Shown piece after piece: positions 18,318 to 27,105 of a stretch of DNA of 64,000 bases. Within the stretch, counting starts at the first letter, position 1; each line of letters begins with the position of its first letter. The translations under genes were made by a program, and so were the position numbers. The stretch is from Lachnospiraceae bacterium (lineage in GTDB: Bacteria; Bacillota; Clostridia; Lachnospirales; Lachnospiraceae), in assembly GCA_910573755.1 (NCBI GenBank), contig CAJTBO010000013.1, forward strand, positions 1 to 64,000. Reading direction: 5' to 3'. Under the pieces are notes generated by a model. That model ran no database searches and was not told the origin of the DNA. It worked only from the letters and a program-made list of their open reading frames with translations.

Positions 18318-19358
18318 ATGGCAGGATTACGTCAGGAGACAGTAAATCTTTATCAGGATGTCAGAGAGCGGATCTGCAGGTCGATCTTTACGGGAGATTA
18401 TCAGGACGGCGAACTGATTCTGCCGGAGCGGAAACTGGCGGAGGAATTAAACGTCAGCAGGGTGACCGTCCGGAAAGCGCTGGATATGCTGGAGAAAGAG
18501 CGTATTATCGCGCGGGTGCAGGGAAGCGGTACAAGGGTTTCTCTGCACTACGGCCCCAGAGACGGCAGTATGGATATCATCACGGTGGCGGCACCGGCGC
18601 AGAATGAGTTTTTTGCCAGGATGATCGATGCGGTGCAGACCAGAGCGGACCTGCAGGATTCGCTGGTGCTGTTTCAGCAGAAACCGGCTTTTGCTTCACT
18701 GGAAAACTGTCTTTATCGGATTTACAAAAAAGGATTGAGAAATCTGATCCTCTGGAAGGAGGACATGGAGATTTCTGGGGAGATGCTCCGGAGGCTGAAG
18801 GGCCTCGGGATGAATATTGTTTTGTTTGATGCCATAGACGGAGAAGGCTATGTGGATGCGGTATGTCTGGACAATGAAGGGGCGGTGAAGGCGCTGCTCT
18901 CCCATATAAAAGGGAAGGGATGTCAAAATACCGCCTATGTAGGCTGGGACAATCTGCAGATCGGCAGTCTGAAGGTGCGGGAAAATACATTCCGGAAACT
19001 GGTTCCTGCAGGACAGGTGATTCATATTCCTTATCGGTACCACAGCAGGGTGGAGGGCATTCCGAAAAGTCTGTTGCAGAAGGAAACAGAAAAGATAAAG
19101 ACATGCGACAGCGTGATCTATGCGGTGGGAGAGTTGGGAATCACCTGCGAAGGGATCAGCCGGGAGCAGGGGATCAGCCGGATGGCAGGTATGATCGGCA
19201 TGATGCCGGGCGCACGGGAGCTGGGAATCTATGTGGTGGAACAGGATTTTCAGGTGATGGCGGATCAGATATTCAAGTGTCTGAAGGCACAGAATACAAA
19301 GGAGAGCGGCTGGAAGGCAAAAAACTACCGGATCGGCGGAATTGCCAAAGAGGTATGA
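18318..19358 (+). CDS. GntR-type HTH with LacI-like sensor domain (AraR-like)
   Basis: Transcription regulator of 346 residues. Residues about 8-75 form a GntR winged helix (LYQDVRERICRSIFTGDYQDG, LAEELNVSRVTVRKALDMLE, GSGTRVS). The rest resembles a periplasmic-binding/LacI fold (AVCLDNEGAVKALLSHIKGKG, NTAYVGWDNLQIGSLKVREN). Such AraR-like proteins are usually repressors released by a small molecule. It follows the glycyl radical enzyme by 220 bp and is probably the local regulator acting at the 14551 dyad. GGGGAGAAAT precedes the ATG. Confidence 0.87.
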   Translation: MAGLRQETVNLYQDVRERICRSIFTGDYQDGELILPERKLAEELNVSRVTVRKALDMLEKERIIARVQGSGTRVSLHYGPRDGSMDIITVAAPAQNEFFARMIDAVQTRADLQDSLVLFQQKPAFASLENCLYRIYKKGLRNLILWKEDMEISGEMLRRLKGLGMNIVLFDAIDGEGYVDAVCLDNEGAVKALLSHIKGKGCQNTAYVGWDNLQIGSLKVRENTFRKLVPAGQVIHIPYRYHSRVEGIPKSLLQKETEKIKTCDSVIYAVGELGITCEGISREQGISRMAGMIGMMPGARELGIYVVEQDFQVMADQIFKCLKAQNTKESGWKAKNYRIGGIAKEV

Positions 19359-19735
19359 TCCGCATAGCAGACTTTGAAGCCGCTGCTTTTGATCTCCTCC
19401 ATGGAGAGATTTTTGGTGGGTTGGTATACCACCGAATCTCTGGAAGTGAACGATCTTACGCTTCCATATAATCGCTTTCGGATATTAAGTTCTTAACCTT
19501 ATCCATGTAAAGCTTGTCCCGCATAGAGAAGCCCTTAAAGGAGCAGGGATTTTCCGTAAAGAGGGCGGACCGGGAGGATTTAAAGCGCATCCCTGCGGTG
19601 TACTATGAGCAGAATGTGACCACTAAGCGGTTCGGGGACTTTGGCGGGGAGCGCCGGATGCAGAGATGCGTCCGGTGCTTTTTTGGAATTTTCCTGATCT
19701 GGAAGAAAGAATAAAACTATGCGAGCTGCCAATGG
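19359..19735. pseudogene. Fragments of conjugative-element genes
   Basis: On the minus strand, 19456-19528 reads SMRDKLYMDKVKNLISESDY then stop. This resembles the coiled region of large serine recombinases (LYLDKVKGIISEDEY-like). On the plus strand, 19514-19714 contains GFSVKRADREDLKRIPAVYY and EQNVTTKRFGDFGGER, resembling a conserved block in element-borne conjugation proteins. Neither fragment is long enough to function. Identities are tentative. Confidence 0.35.
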
Positions 19736-19799
19736 AGATGTTATCTGGCAGGTATTGCATCAAACGACTGCGGAATTTGAAAAAGCTCACCGCCGCTAT

Positions 19800-19835
19800 G
19801 GCTCACCGCCATATGTGGCGGTCTGTCGTTTCCGC
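19800..19835 (+). repeat. Leader hairpin repeat (copy 1)
   Basis: ACCGCC-ATATGT-GGCGGT followed by CTGTCGTTTCCGC. Related copies lie at 30620-30660 and 45541-45590. The stretch 19736-20007 holds nothing else I can identify except an AT-rich region before the sigma gene. Confidence 0.5.
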
Positions 19836-20007
19836 TTAATATCAGAAAACCTCTTGGAAGAAGCAGATGAACGGTCAAGCTTAAAACCATAAATGATAAA
19901 AGACATATGTTTCAAAAATTTGTTAAAAGTAAGTGTTTTTAAATTTTTATTCGTATTATATATGACTGGACAGGTAAGCGTACTGTTTGAGAAAGGGGTG
20001 ATCTATA

Positions 20008-20577
20008 TTGAATGATAAAAAAATAATCTCAGCGATCGAAGCACGGGACGAGCGGATGCTGGCATTTGTAGTACAGAAATATTCTAAACTTCTCTGGAAG
20101 ATTGCGGCCTCGGTTTTGATTAATGCGGCTTCCACTCAGGATGTGGAGGAATGTGTGGCAGATGTGTTTATTTATCTGTGGCAATATCCTGAAAAGTATG
20201 ATCCTGACAAAGCGAAATTGTCTTCATGGCTTTCTATAGTGGCAAGGTCGAGAGCAGTGGACAGTTACCGCCGGCTCACAAGAAAAAGGGAAATATCCAT
20301 GGAAGAGATTGTGATGCAAAGCCTTGAATACGCTGAAAATAATGCAGCAGATGAAGAACCGGAAGGAACATATTCCAGAGATAAATTACGATCCTGTATG
20401 GAAGAATTGGACGAAAAGGAAAAAGAACTGGTTATGAGACGGTATTACTATGAACAGAAACCGGCAGAGATCGCGGTTGCACTGGATATGCCGAAGAAAC
20501 AAGTGGAGAACAGATTATATTATGTGAGACAGAAGCTGAGGAAAATGATGGAAAAGCAGGAAGGAGGCCGGTCGTAA
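20008..20577 (+). CDS. ECF-type sigma-70 factor
   Basis: 189 residues with region 2 (DVFIYLWQYPEKYDPDKA, LSSWLSIVARSRAVDSYRR) and region 4 (EKELVMRRYYYEQKPAEIA, PKKQVENRLYYVRQKLRK). It directs RNA polymerase to alternative promoters. It begins with TTG at 20008, six bases after AAAGGGGTGA; no in-frame ATG is available nearby. The stop overlaps the next ATG by one base (TAATG), so it is coupled to the membrane partner that should control it. Confidence 0.92.
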   Translation: MNDKKIISAIEARDERMLAFVVQKYSKLLWKIAASVLINAASTQDVEECVADVFIYLWQYPEKYDPDKAKLSSWLSIVARSRAVDSYRRLTRKREISMEEIVMQSLEYAENNAADEEPEGTYSRDKLRSCMEELDEKEKELVMRRYYYEQKPAEIAVALDMPKKQVENRLYYVRQKLRKMMEKQEGGRS

Positions 20578-21611
20578 TGAAAAAAAGACATTCTGTGAAA
20601 GAAAATTATTTTATGAAAAAATACAGCAGGGAAAATCTCAGGGCCATACAGGCTATCGTGCAGGAGAAAACAGGGGTAGTCATTGTTTCGGACAGAAAGA
20701 CAGCCGGATATAAAATCAGGAAGATGGCGCTTTTGGCTGGCAGTTTGTTATGCTTAATTTCGTTAAGTGCTTTTGCATATGTAAAGTTTTCAGACCTGAA
20801 TGGAGATGTGGCAGGGTTTGCGTCAGCCTATCAGGGTGATGGCAGGTTTGAGATTGTCATTATAAATGATTCCGACAGGGAATTGGAACTGCAAGATAAT
20901 GTAAAGGTCATGCAGTGGTCAACCGGTAAAGAAGTGGAAGGGGACAATGGAAAGATTAAGATGTCCGGGCAGGTGGTAGCGCCCCACTCGCAGGGAGTCG
21001 TTTCCATTGATATATCAGGAGGCTATGATGTGGAAGCGATGGAAGAAAATCTGCCGGAAGGGGATTGGTACTATTTTGTCTTGACGAATAACAATTTTGC
21101 TTTTGGGCAGGACTGGATGTGTTCCTTTGACTTTGACATCGAACAGACAAAAGAGGTCATGGACAGATCGGCAGATTTTATGGAGCAGATGGCAGTGGAA
21201 CAAAGGACGGAAGAAAAGCAGTATGATATGGGAGAACTGGTCTTCCCGGAATGGAGCTGGCCTACAGTCAGCAGGAAAGTATCGGGGCTTTATGGCATAC
21301 GGGAAAATGGAACGCATTCAGATCATGTGAATATTGCCGGTACAGCCGGGGACGAAATCTATGCAGTTGCGGATGGAGTGGTGCTGGAAGCAGCATTTGA
21401 AAGCGGCTCCGGAAACTTTATCGTGGTGGACTTAGGGGATGGCGTTACGGTTAAATATGGGCATCTAAAAGAAATAAAGGTGTCCGAAGGAGAGGAAATA
21501 AAGCAGGGACAGGTTATCGCAACATTGGGGCAGACCGGAATGGCTACAGGTCCTAATCTGATGTTTGCAGTAAGCATCAATGGGGAGGAAGTCAACCCGT
21601 TTGTAGAGTAG
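20577..21611 (+). CDS. Membrane anti-sigma-like protein with a degenerate LytM/M23 domain
   Basis: 344 residues. A basic cytoplasmic stretch of about 50 residues is followed by one transmembrane helix (MALLAGSLLCLISLSAFAYV), a beta-rich extracytoplasmic region and a C-terminal LytM/M23-like domain from about residue 225. The layout matches a membrane anti-sigma sensor coupled to the preceding sigma gene. In active M23 peptidases zinc is held by HxxxD and HxH. Here the regions read SDHVNIAG and GPNLMFAV, so at least the D and both residues of HxH are replaced. It probably binds peptidoglycan without cutting it. AAGGAGG precedes the ATG. Confidence 0.82.
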   Translation: MKKRHSVKENYFMKKYSRENLRAIQAIVQEKTGVVIVSDRKTAGYKIRKMALLAGSLLCLISLSAFAYVKFSDLNGDVAGFASAYQGDGRFEIVIINDSDRELELQDNVKVMQWSTGKEVEGDNGKIKMSGQVVAPHSQGVVSIDISGGYDVEAMEENLPEGDWYYFVLTNNNFAFGQDWMCSFDFDIEQTKEVMDRSADFMEQMAVEQRTEEKQYDMGELVFPEWSWPTVSRKVSGLYGIRENGTHSDHVNIAGTAGDEIYAVADGVVLEAAFESGSGNFIVVDLGDGVTVKYGHLKEIKVSEGEEIKQGQVIATLGQTGMATGPNLMFAVSINGEEVNPFVE

Positions 21612-21799
21612 AGATTTTTATTATGGTACAGAATTAGCGTATGCAGAAGTTATCAGCTGCAACAAAAAGAACCTTGAGAGGGAGCTTCAGAACGAGAGCC
21701 GACAGCACAACAGACAACAGAGCAAAACTAAGCGAAGGGAGGAAGAAATTCTTTTTACCATAAAAAAGTTTGGATTTTGTTTTTATGGCTTCAGTGTTT

Positions 21800-22499
21800 C
21801 AGTCCGCAAAAACCAGTCAATGAGCCGCTGCCTCCAGCAAAATAGAGGGAAAAAACATTTTTCCGGCATCTCTATCTGCAGGCCGATTGATTTCTTTTGA
21901 CAGATAATCTCAAATTTTTCATATAGGTTGATAAGCATAGTGTCCGCATTTATTTTTCTGGCTCTGCATAGCTTTTTCAGTGGGCTTCATTGGTGCCGAC
22001 GGATTCTATGGATTTCAGCTTTTCCAGAAAGAGGTCAATCGTTTCGGCTGCATCTTTTATATTAGTGCTTTCATAGAGAAGTTCATCATGCTCTGTAAAT
22101 AAGCGGAAAATATAATCATATTTTTTTTCACAGATTTCTAAATTTTCCACATAATTTGTGGAGTCCTCAAAAAGCAGGGTAAGATTCGTAGCCTGTCTGT
22201 TAACAAAATTCAGCTCCGCATTTTGCATGGTTTCTATATTTTCGGATGCCAGCAGGAAAAATGCGATTGTAAAGACAAACATAATGCTGCCGGCAAAAAG
22301 GAAGTATAATTTCCGTTTAAGGTTTCTTATCGTGGCAGACCTCCGGTAAATACCCAGAACCATAAGATGCCGTAATGGAACAGCAGCTGTTCAGTGTCCG
22401 CAGGCGCTTGCGGAGAAAATATACATAATTATCGACATTGCCCTGCTCAATCGGGGCATCCGTTTCCCATGCTTTCTGCATAAGCTGTTCACGGGCACC
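21800..22499 (-). pseudogene. Decayed sensor kinase and response regulator pair
   Basis: Reading right to left, 22499-22345 encodes the end of an OmpR-type regulator (KAWETDAPIEQGNVDNYVYF, LRKRLRTL). Next, 22363-21977 encodes a kinase N-terminus with one transmembrane helix, and 21970-21800 a shifted piece matching the region before the ATP domain (DTMLINLYEKFEIICQKK). The HisKA part is deleted. Both halves closely parallel the intact pair at 48647-50636. The 5' part of the regulator was replaced by a group II intron tail. The preceding 21612-21800 shows nothing. Confidence 0.75.
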
Positions 22500-22742
22500 A
22501 AACTAGGGATACCCGAATATTTTGCACACCAGGCGGCAAACAGCCGCAGGAAATACTGGTATGTATCGGGAATGGGAGCGGTCAACAGAGCATTAACAAA
22601 AGAAAGACTGATAAACAGTGGTTTTTATGACTTAGCCACAGCCTATCAGTCTGTACACGTCAACTATTGAAACCGCCGTGTACCGAACGGTATGCACGGT
22701 GGTGTGAGAGGACGGCGGTTAATCACCGCCTCCTACTCGATT
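22500..22742 (+). mobile_element. 3' fragment of a group II intron
   Basis: About 243 bp appear identical to 25985-26227: the last ~55 codons of the intron protein plus the terminal RNA domains V/VI. The 5' 1.66 kb is missing. Near identity to the full copy implies recent duplication or recombination. It abuts the truncated response regulator on the left and the stop codon of a small minus-strand gene on the right. Confidence 0.88.
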
Positions 22743-23050
22743 TACAGTTCTGCGGTCATTTCTTTTGCTTCTGTCGGCAGGCATTTCCCCAAGAACATGG
22801 CCTTGCAGTCGGAAAATCCCAACAGGTAGGCGAGCATCCCAAACCGGGAGCCCAGCGCGTTCTGCTCGCTGACGTAGCGGTCAATCAGCAGCCGGATTTC
22901 TTTTGATAAATCCATCCTGTCCAGTTCGCCGGAGTATATGTCCGATTTTCGGAGAATCGCCTGGTATTCCCCGTCACTGTTTACGATGCCGTTCATGACG
23001 CTGTGCATGCGGGTGTCCATCAATTGGTATAATGCAGAATCTTTTTCCAA
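22742..23050 (-). CDS. Small conserved accessory protein, function unknown
   Basis: 102 residues, soluble and helical (LSKEIRLLIDRYVSEQNALG, YLLGFSDCKAMFLGK). It begins at a TTG with GAAGGAGGG about nine bases upstream. A decayed second copy lies at 58047-58320, with the same arrangement of sequence before its start. I do not recognise a characterised family. It probably belongs to integrative-element cargo because both copies sit next to repeats shared by the two loci. Confidence 0.6.
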   Translation of the reverse strand: MEKDSALYQLMDTRMHSVMNGIVNSDGEYQAILRKSDIYSGELDRMDLSKEIRLLIDRYVSEQNALGSRFGMLAYLLGFSDCKAMFLGKCLPTEAKEMTAEL

Positions 23051-23112
23051 TCCAATCCCTCCTTCCGTGGTGTCGTAGCTTACCTCTGATTTGGCGGGAT
23101 TGCAAGTGGGAA

Positions 23113-23232
23113 AATAAGTTATAAAAAATTCATAAAATGTTTTGTTGCATTAACCGATATAAAATAATAAAATAGAGATAGAAAAGTATGAATTGCAACG
23201 GAAGAACCATACTAACAAAGGAGGTGTTTATT
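23113..23232 (+). promoter_or_regulatory. Duplicated control region of the antitoxin gene (copy 1)
   Basis: About 120 bp are nearly identical to 39875-39994. A possible promoter is TTGTTG-17-TAATAA. The strong AAAGGAGGTG site precedes the ATG in both copies. Sharing the whole upstream region shows duplication of promoter and gene together. Confidence 0.55.
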
Positions 23233-23433
23233 ATGGCAACTTCAAGTATCACAAAGAATTTTGTCATTTCCGGCAAGGAACAGGTGGAGATGTTTGTCAA
23301 CGCAATTGAAGAATCTGCCAAGAACCGTCCTGTTCATATACCTGTAGCGGCAAGCGAAATAACAGATGATGCAGAATTGCTTGAATTTATGCGAATGAGG
23401 AAAAAGGCAAATGACAGAAAAAAACAAATATAG
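23233..23433 (+). CDS. Candidate antitoxin of a GNAT toxin pair (copy 1)
   Basis: 66 residues beginning MATSSITKNFVISGKEQVEM and ending in a charged tail (FMRMRKKANDRKKQI). It overlaps the following acetyltransferase gene by 23 bp. A small protein directly upstream of, and overlapping, a GNAT-fold protein is the typical layout of acetyltransferase toxin-antitoxin pairs. The role is inferred from layout; a second copy at 39995 supports a mobile module. Confidence 0.6.
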   Translation: MATSSITKNFVISGKEQVEMFVNAIEESAKNRPVHIPVAASEITDDAELLEFMRMRKKANDRKKQI

Positions 23434-24022
23434 AATTATCAATATCCGGCGGTATATTGGTAATGAGAATCCTGAACTTGGGGAGGATGAACTTCTTCAA
23501 ATCCTCTCCGAGTTTTCTTGTCCGTTGAACCCTGACGTGGAGCGGTTTTTGAAGTACAGTTCCATTGAGTTTACTAAAAAGAACCAGTCTGTGACATATC
23601 TTGTGTTTTCTGTTGCTGACGGAAAATTGCTGGGATATTTTACGCTCGCTTTAAAGCCATTGACGGTAAGAGGTGAAACGGTGAGCAATACCGTAAAGAG
23701 AAAATTGTTACGGGTTAGTGAGTTGGATAAAAAATCGGATACATATACCATGTCGGCTTATTTGATTGCACAATTAGGTAAAAATTATTCTGAAAATGAT
23801 GGAAAAATGATCACTGGCGCAGAACTTCTTGGATTGGCATGGAACAAAATTAAAGCAACACAGTATATGTTTGGCGGCATGGTAACATTCTTAGAAGCTG
23901 AAAATGAGGAAAAGCTGTTATCATTTTACCGTGACAACCGCTTTTCGCAGTTCGATACCAGGCAGACTGCATCAGATACGGACGAGTCGCATGAGTTGGT
24001 ACAGCTTTTAAGACTGCTCTGA
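23411..24022 (+). CDS. GNAT-like acetyltransferase, candidate toxin
   Basis: 203 residues. The central part (TYLVFSVADGKLLGYFTLAL, then TMSAYLIAQLGKNYS) fits the GNAT beta4/beta5 region, and the end (GGMVTFLEAENEEKLLSFYR, DNRF) fits the acceptor side. Toxins of this group acetylate charged tRNAs; other GNAT proteins modify metabolites. The start ATG lies in the overlap with the small upstream gene. A truncated relative occurs at 40188. Confidence 0.65.
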   Translation: MTEKNKYRIINIRRYIGNENPELGEDELLQILSEFSCPLNPDVERFLKYSSIEFTKKNQSVTYLVFSVADGKLLGYFTLALKPLTVRGETVSNTVKRKLLRVSELDKKSDTYTMSAYLIAQLGKNYSENDGKMITGAELLGLAWNKIKATQYMFGGMVTFLEAENEEKLLSFYRDNRFSQFDTRQTASDTDESHELVQLLRLL

Positions 24023-24073
24023 TGCAATTGCGTCGTACTGAGAAATATGGATTTTGTCGGTAAGAGCGCAATT

Positions 24074-24296
24074 TGTCGAATCCCATTTGTCGAATGTCGA
24101 ATTGGGTGGGGTAAATGGGGTAAAGAGGGGTAAAAGTCATCAAAGTATAACAGCGGCACAGGCGGCTATTTCCAATTGATGCCATAGGAATTTGGGTACT
24201 CGCAGGCAAAAGTATTGAAGAATGGCTTAAAATAAGCTGAAAGCAAGGCTTTCAGCTAGGTTTTTTAGGCTTGGTGGGGTTCATCACGGTGGGGGG
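24074..24296 (+). repeat. 223-bp duplicated segment with terminator (copy 1)
   Basis: Matches 58757-58979 at roughly 90 percent or better. It includes G-rich TAAA/GGGG runs, a short conserved frame ending in VLAGKSIEEWLKIS, and a terminator. In copy 1 a group II intron follows 31 bp later; copy 2 has no intron. The spacer 24023-24327 has no other feature. Confidence 0.8.
24235..24266 (+). terminator. Rho-independent terminator upstream of the intron
   Basis: AGCTGAAAG and CTTTCAGCT with a 5-nt loop, followed by AGG and six T. A second GGGG-TGGA-CCCC hairpin with a T-run follows at about 24293-24310, close to the intron start. Confidence 0.82.
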
Positions 24297-24327
24297 TGGA
24301 CCCCGTTTTTTCGTGTTTGTATATGAG

Positions 24328-26226
24328 GTGCGCCCGGCGGCGCACGTTTCTAACCGGTGCAAGTCCGGAATCCGCCCGGTAGTGGGAAGGATATAGTCGA
24401 AGGCAAGGGTGTTCATCGTGAGGTGGAATCTGAAGGAAGCCGGATATGGGGAACATACTAACCCATGGGCAAATCTCTGGTCTGACGAACAGAAATCACA
24501 TCAGGCTATGCATGAGGGTAAGACTGCCTCACAAGTTGAAGCCCAATAACTACACGGAATCATGTATGGTAAATGTGGCAGATAGATGGAGAGAAAGAAA
24601 CGTGTGGTACCCGGGGAGGTCTGTACGATATGTCCTGAAAGGGATAACCATTATCGTGAGATAATATTGAACGTACAGAAGTCAGCCGAGGTCATAGTAG
24701 CCGAGAGGCAAAGGACCGAATCAATAGGAGTCTTTAGTACAACCGGGAAAGGAGGAAAGAACATTGGGTGTAGAAAACAAAGATAGCTGCTCACAAAGAG
24801 ATAGCGCGGAACGCGAAGGGTATGTGAGAGCGCACCGTTCTTTCCGCCGGATATGGAAGGAACGTGACAGTGTACAGCCGGAACTTTTGGAGGAAATACT
24901 GAAAAAGGACAACCTTAACAGAGCTTTTAAGAGAGTAAAGGCAAACAAGGGAGCGCCGGGAATTGACGGGATTACCGTGGAAGAAATAGGCGCATACCTG
25001 AGGGAGAACCAGAAAGGGCTTATCGAGAGAATCAGAAGGGGAAAATACACCCCCGACCCGGTGAGACGAGTGGAGATTCCCAAGCCAGACGGTGGAATAC
25101 GGAAGCTTGGTATTCCAACCGTAAAAGACCGCATTTTCCAACAAGCCATAACACAGCGTCTTATACCGGTATACGAACAGCTGTTCTCGGAGAGCAGTTA
25201 CGGTTATCGCCCGGGAAGAGGTGCAAAAGATGCCATACGAAAGGTAAAGGAGTATGCAGAGCAGGGATATACCCATGCGGTAGCATTGGACATATCAAAA
25301 TATTTCGACACCCTGAATCATGAGATGCTCCTAAATATCCTGCGCAGAAATGTGAAGGATGAAAGGGTAATCCAGTGGATTAAGAGGTACTTGAAGAGTG
25401 GAGAGATGGAAAATGGAGTAGTTATGGAAACAGAAGAAGGTTCGCCACAGGGAGGAAATATTTCACCGCTGCTGGCGAATGTCTATCTGAATGAGTTCGA
25501 CCAGGAGTACGAGAAACGAGGAGTGGCTTTTGTACGTTATGCAGATGATATCGTATTGTTAGCCAAAAGCGACAGAGCTGCAAAGAGACTGCTGGAATCA
25601 AGCACGAAGTATCTGGAAGGAACGCTGAAACTGAAAGTGAACCAAAAGAAAAGTCGTGTGGTGAGCGTGTTTGCAATCCGAAATTTTAAGTTCCTTGGCT
25701 TTACATTGGGAAAGAACGGAAAGGGCGTTTATGTCCGAGTTCATGGAAAGTCATGGAAGAAGATGAAGTCAAAACTGAAAGAGCTTAGTTCCCGAAGGTC
25801 TTGTCAGAGCATACGTCCTTCATTAAAGAAAATAGAGAGGTACATGCGTGGATGGCTGAATTACTACGGAATAGCAGATATGAAGAACAAGATAGATGAC
25901 CTCAACTCATGGCTGTACCACAGAATCCGCATGTGTATATGGAAACAGTGGAAGTTACCCAAAACCAAGAAAAGAAACCTGATGAAACTAGGGATACCCG
26001 AATATTTTGCACACCAGGCGGCAAACAGCCGCAGGAAATACTGGTATGTATCGGGAATGGGAGCGGTCAACAGAGCATTAACAAAAGAAAGACTGATAAA
26101 CAGTGGTTTTTATGACTTAGCCACAGCCTATCAGTCTGTACACGTCAACTATTGAAACCGCCGTGTACCGAACGGTATGCACGGTGGTGTGAGAGGACGG
26201 CGGTTAATCACCGCCTCCTACTCGAT
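24328..26226 (+). mobile_element. Full-length group II intron
   Basis: About 1.9 kb. The 5' end is GTGCGCC, matching the GUGYG rule. The 3' end is ...CTACTCGAT (AY rule), defined by comparison with the truncated copy ending at 22742. About 430 nt of RNA precede the reverse transcriptase gene. Domains V/VI lie in the last ~70 nt (AACCGCCG...CGGCGGTT region). The intron follows terminator hairpins, the preferred position of class C introns, but the class is not proven. Confidence 0.87.
24764..26155 (+). CDS. ltrA: Group II intron reverse transcriptase/maturase
   Basis: 463 residues. Reverse transcriptase blocks include KGAPGIDGITVEE, SYGYRPGRGAKDAI, the SPQGGNISPLLANVYL block and the catalytic FVRYADDIV. 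They are followed by a maturase (X) domain with KKIERYMRGWLNYYGIADM. No HNH endonuclease domain is visible at the C-terminus, so it would rely on endonuclease-independent target priming. It starts with TTG after AAAGGAGG. The frame is intact and probably active. Confidence 0.95.
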   Translation: MGVENKDSCSQRDSAEREGYVRAHRSFRRIWKERDSVQPELLEEILKKDNLNRAFKRVKANKGAPGIDGITVEEIGAYLRENQKGLIERIRRGKYTPDPVRRVEIPKPDGGIRKLGIPTVKDRIFQQAITQRLIPVYEQLFSESSYGYRPGRGAKDAIRKVKEYAEQGYTHAVALDISKYFDTLNHEMLLNILRRNVKDERVIQWIKRYLKSGEMENGVVMETEEGSPQGGNISPLLANVYLNEFDQEYEKRGVAFVRYADDIVLLAKSDRAAKRLLESSTKYLEGTLKLKVNQKKSRVVSVFAIRNFKFLGFTLGKNGKGVYVRVHGKSWKKMKSKLKELSSRRSCQSIRPSLKKIERYMRGWLNYYGIADMKNKIDDLNSWLYHRIRMCIWKQWKLPKTKKRNLMKLGIPEYFAHQAANSRRKYWYVSGMGAVNRALTKERLINSGFYDLATAYQSVHVNY

Positions 26227-26270
26227 TAGTTTTGATTTAGTTTTTAGATATATTAGTTGGAATCTAACAT

Positions 26271-27056
26271 CTAACGCTTCTTTAGCTCGGCAATAGCACC
26301 ATAATGTAAAATATCAAATTCATTAGGTGCAATATGTTCAAGAAGTGTTCTATGTTCTTGTTCCCACATAGAAATCTCTTTTTCGGTAAGCGAAGCACCA
26401 ATTCCACGGCACGCTTTCATTCTTCCATTCCAACTTTCATGGGTAAATGGTATTCTTAGAGTAAATTCTTCATGATGTACAAATTCAAAGTTTTCTTTGT
26501 AGCAATCGGGTATGTCTATTTGATGTATCGTTTCTCCTGCGCCACTCCAATTTGGATTATATTTTAATACAAGATTTTCACTGGCTCCTGCAATCTCATC
26601 TTCAAATGGAAGCCATGCCATATATAAAACAAGAATATTTCCTCCTTTTTTAAGCATACGATAAAACTTAGGCATAACAGTTTCATGGTTGAAATACCAA
26701 AAACATTGGCAGGCTGTGATTACATCAAAAGAATTATCTGAAAAACTTATATCTTCTGTTGATACAACATAATAATCTATATTCATATCTTTTGAAAGGA
26801 TTTTGGCTTGTTCAATTTGATTTTCTGAAATATCCGTAGCCGTCCATTTTGCCCCATACTGGTACATATTTCTGGGGAGAACTCCTGTCCCTGTCCCAAC
26901 ATCAAGGATAGATTGTCCATTTATACACAATTTGCGTTCAACAATTTTTTGATAAAATTCTTTTGGATAAATATCACGATACTTTGCATAATCTAAAGAT
27001 GTTTTCCCCCAATCAAAAGGTTTACCGCTATCTATATCTCTATTAGTTATCTTCAT
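26271..27056 (-). CDS. Class I SAM-dependent methyltransferase
   Basis: 261 residues with motif I ILDVGTGTGVLPRNM, a following acidic residue in ATDISENQIEQA, and motif IV region ITACQCFWYFNHE. This UbiE/Methyltransf_11-type fold methylates small molecules; the substrate is unknown. It is more AT-rich than most neighbours, and its flanks are an intron and TnpV, suggesting a cargo gene. Confidence 0.88.
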   Translation of the reverse strand: MKITNRDIDSGKPFDWGKTSLDYAKYRDIYPKEFYQKIVERKLCINGQSILDVGTGTGVLPRNMYQYGAKWTATDISENQIEQAKILSKDMNIDYYVVSTEDISFSDNSFDVITACQCFWYFNHETVMPKFYRMLKKGGNILVLYMAWLPFEDEIAGASENLVLKYNPNWSGAGETIHQIDIPDCYKENFEFVHHEEFTLRIPFTHESWNGRMKACRGIGASLTEKEISMWEQEHRTLLEHIAPNEFDILHYGAIAELKKR

Positions 27057-27105
27057 CCCATACCTCCATCAATGATTTATTGTCTGAAATAATCCTATCT
27101 CATAT

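Noticed and set aside
20577-21611. Active M23 endopeptidase
   Set aside because: The HxH and HxxxD zinc ligands are substituted, so catalysis is not expected.
23413-23751. Minus-strand frame overlapping the GNAT-like gene (84 codons)
   Set aside because: No ribosome site, antisense to a better supported gene.
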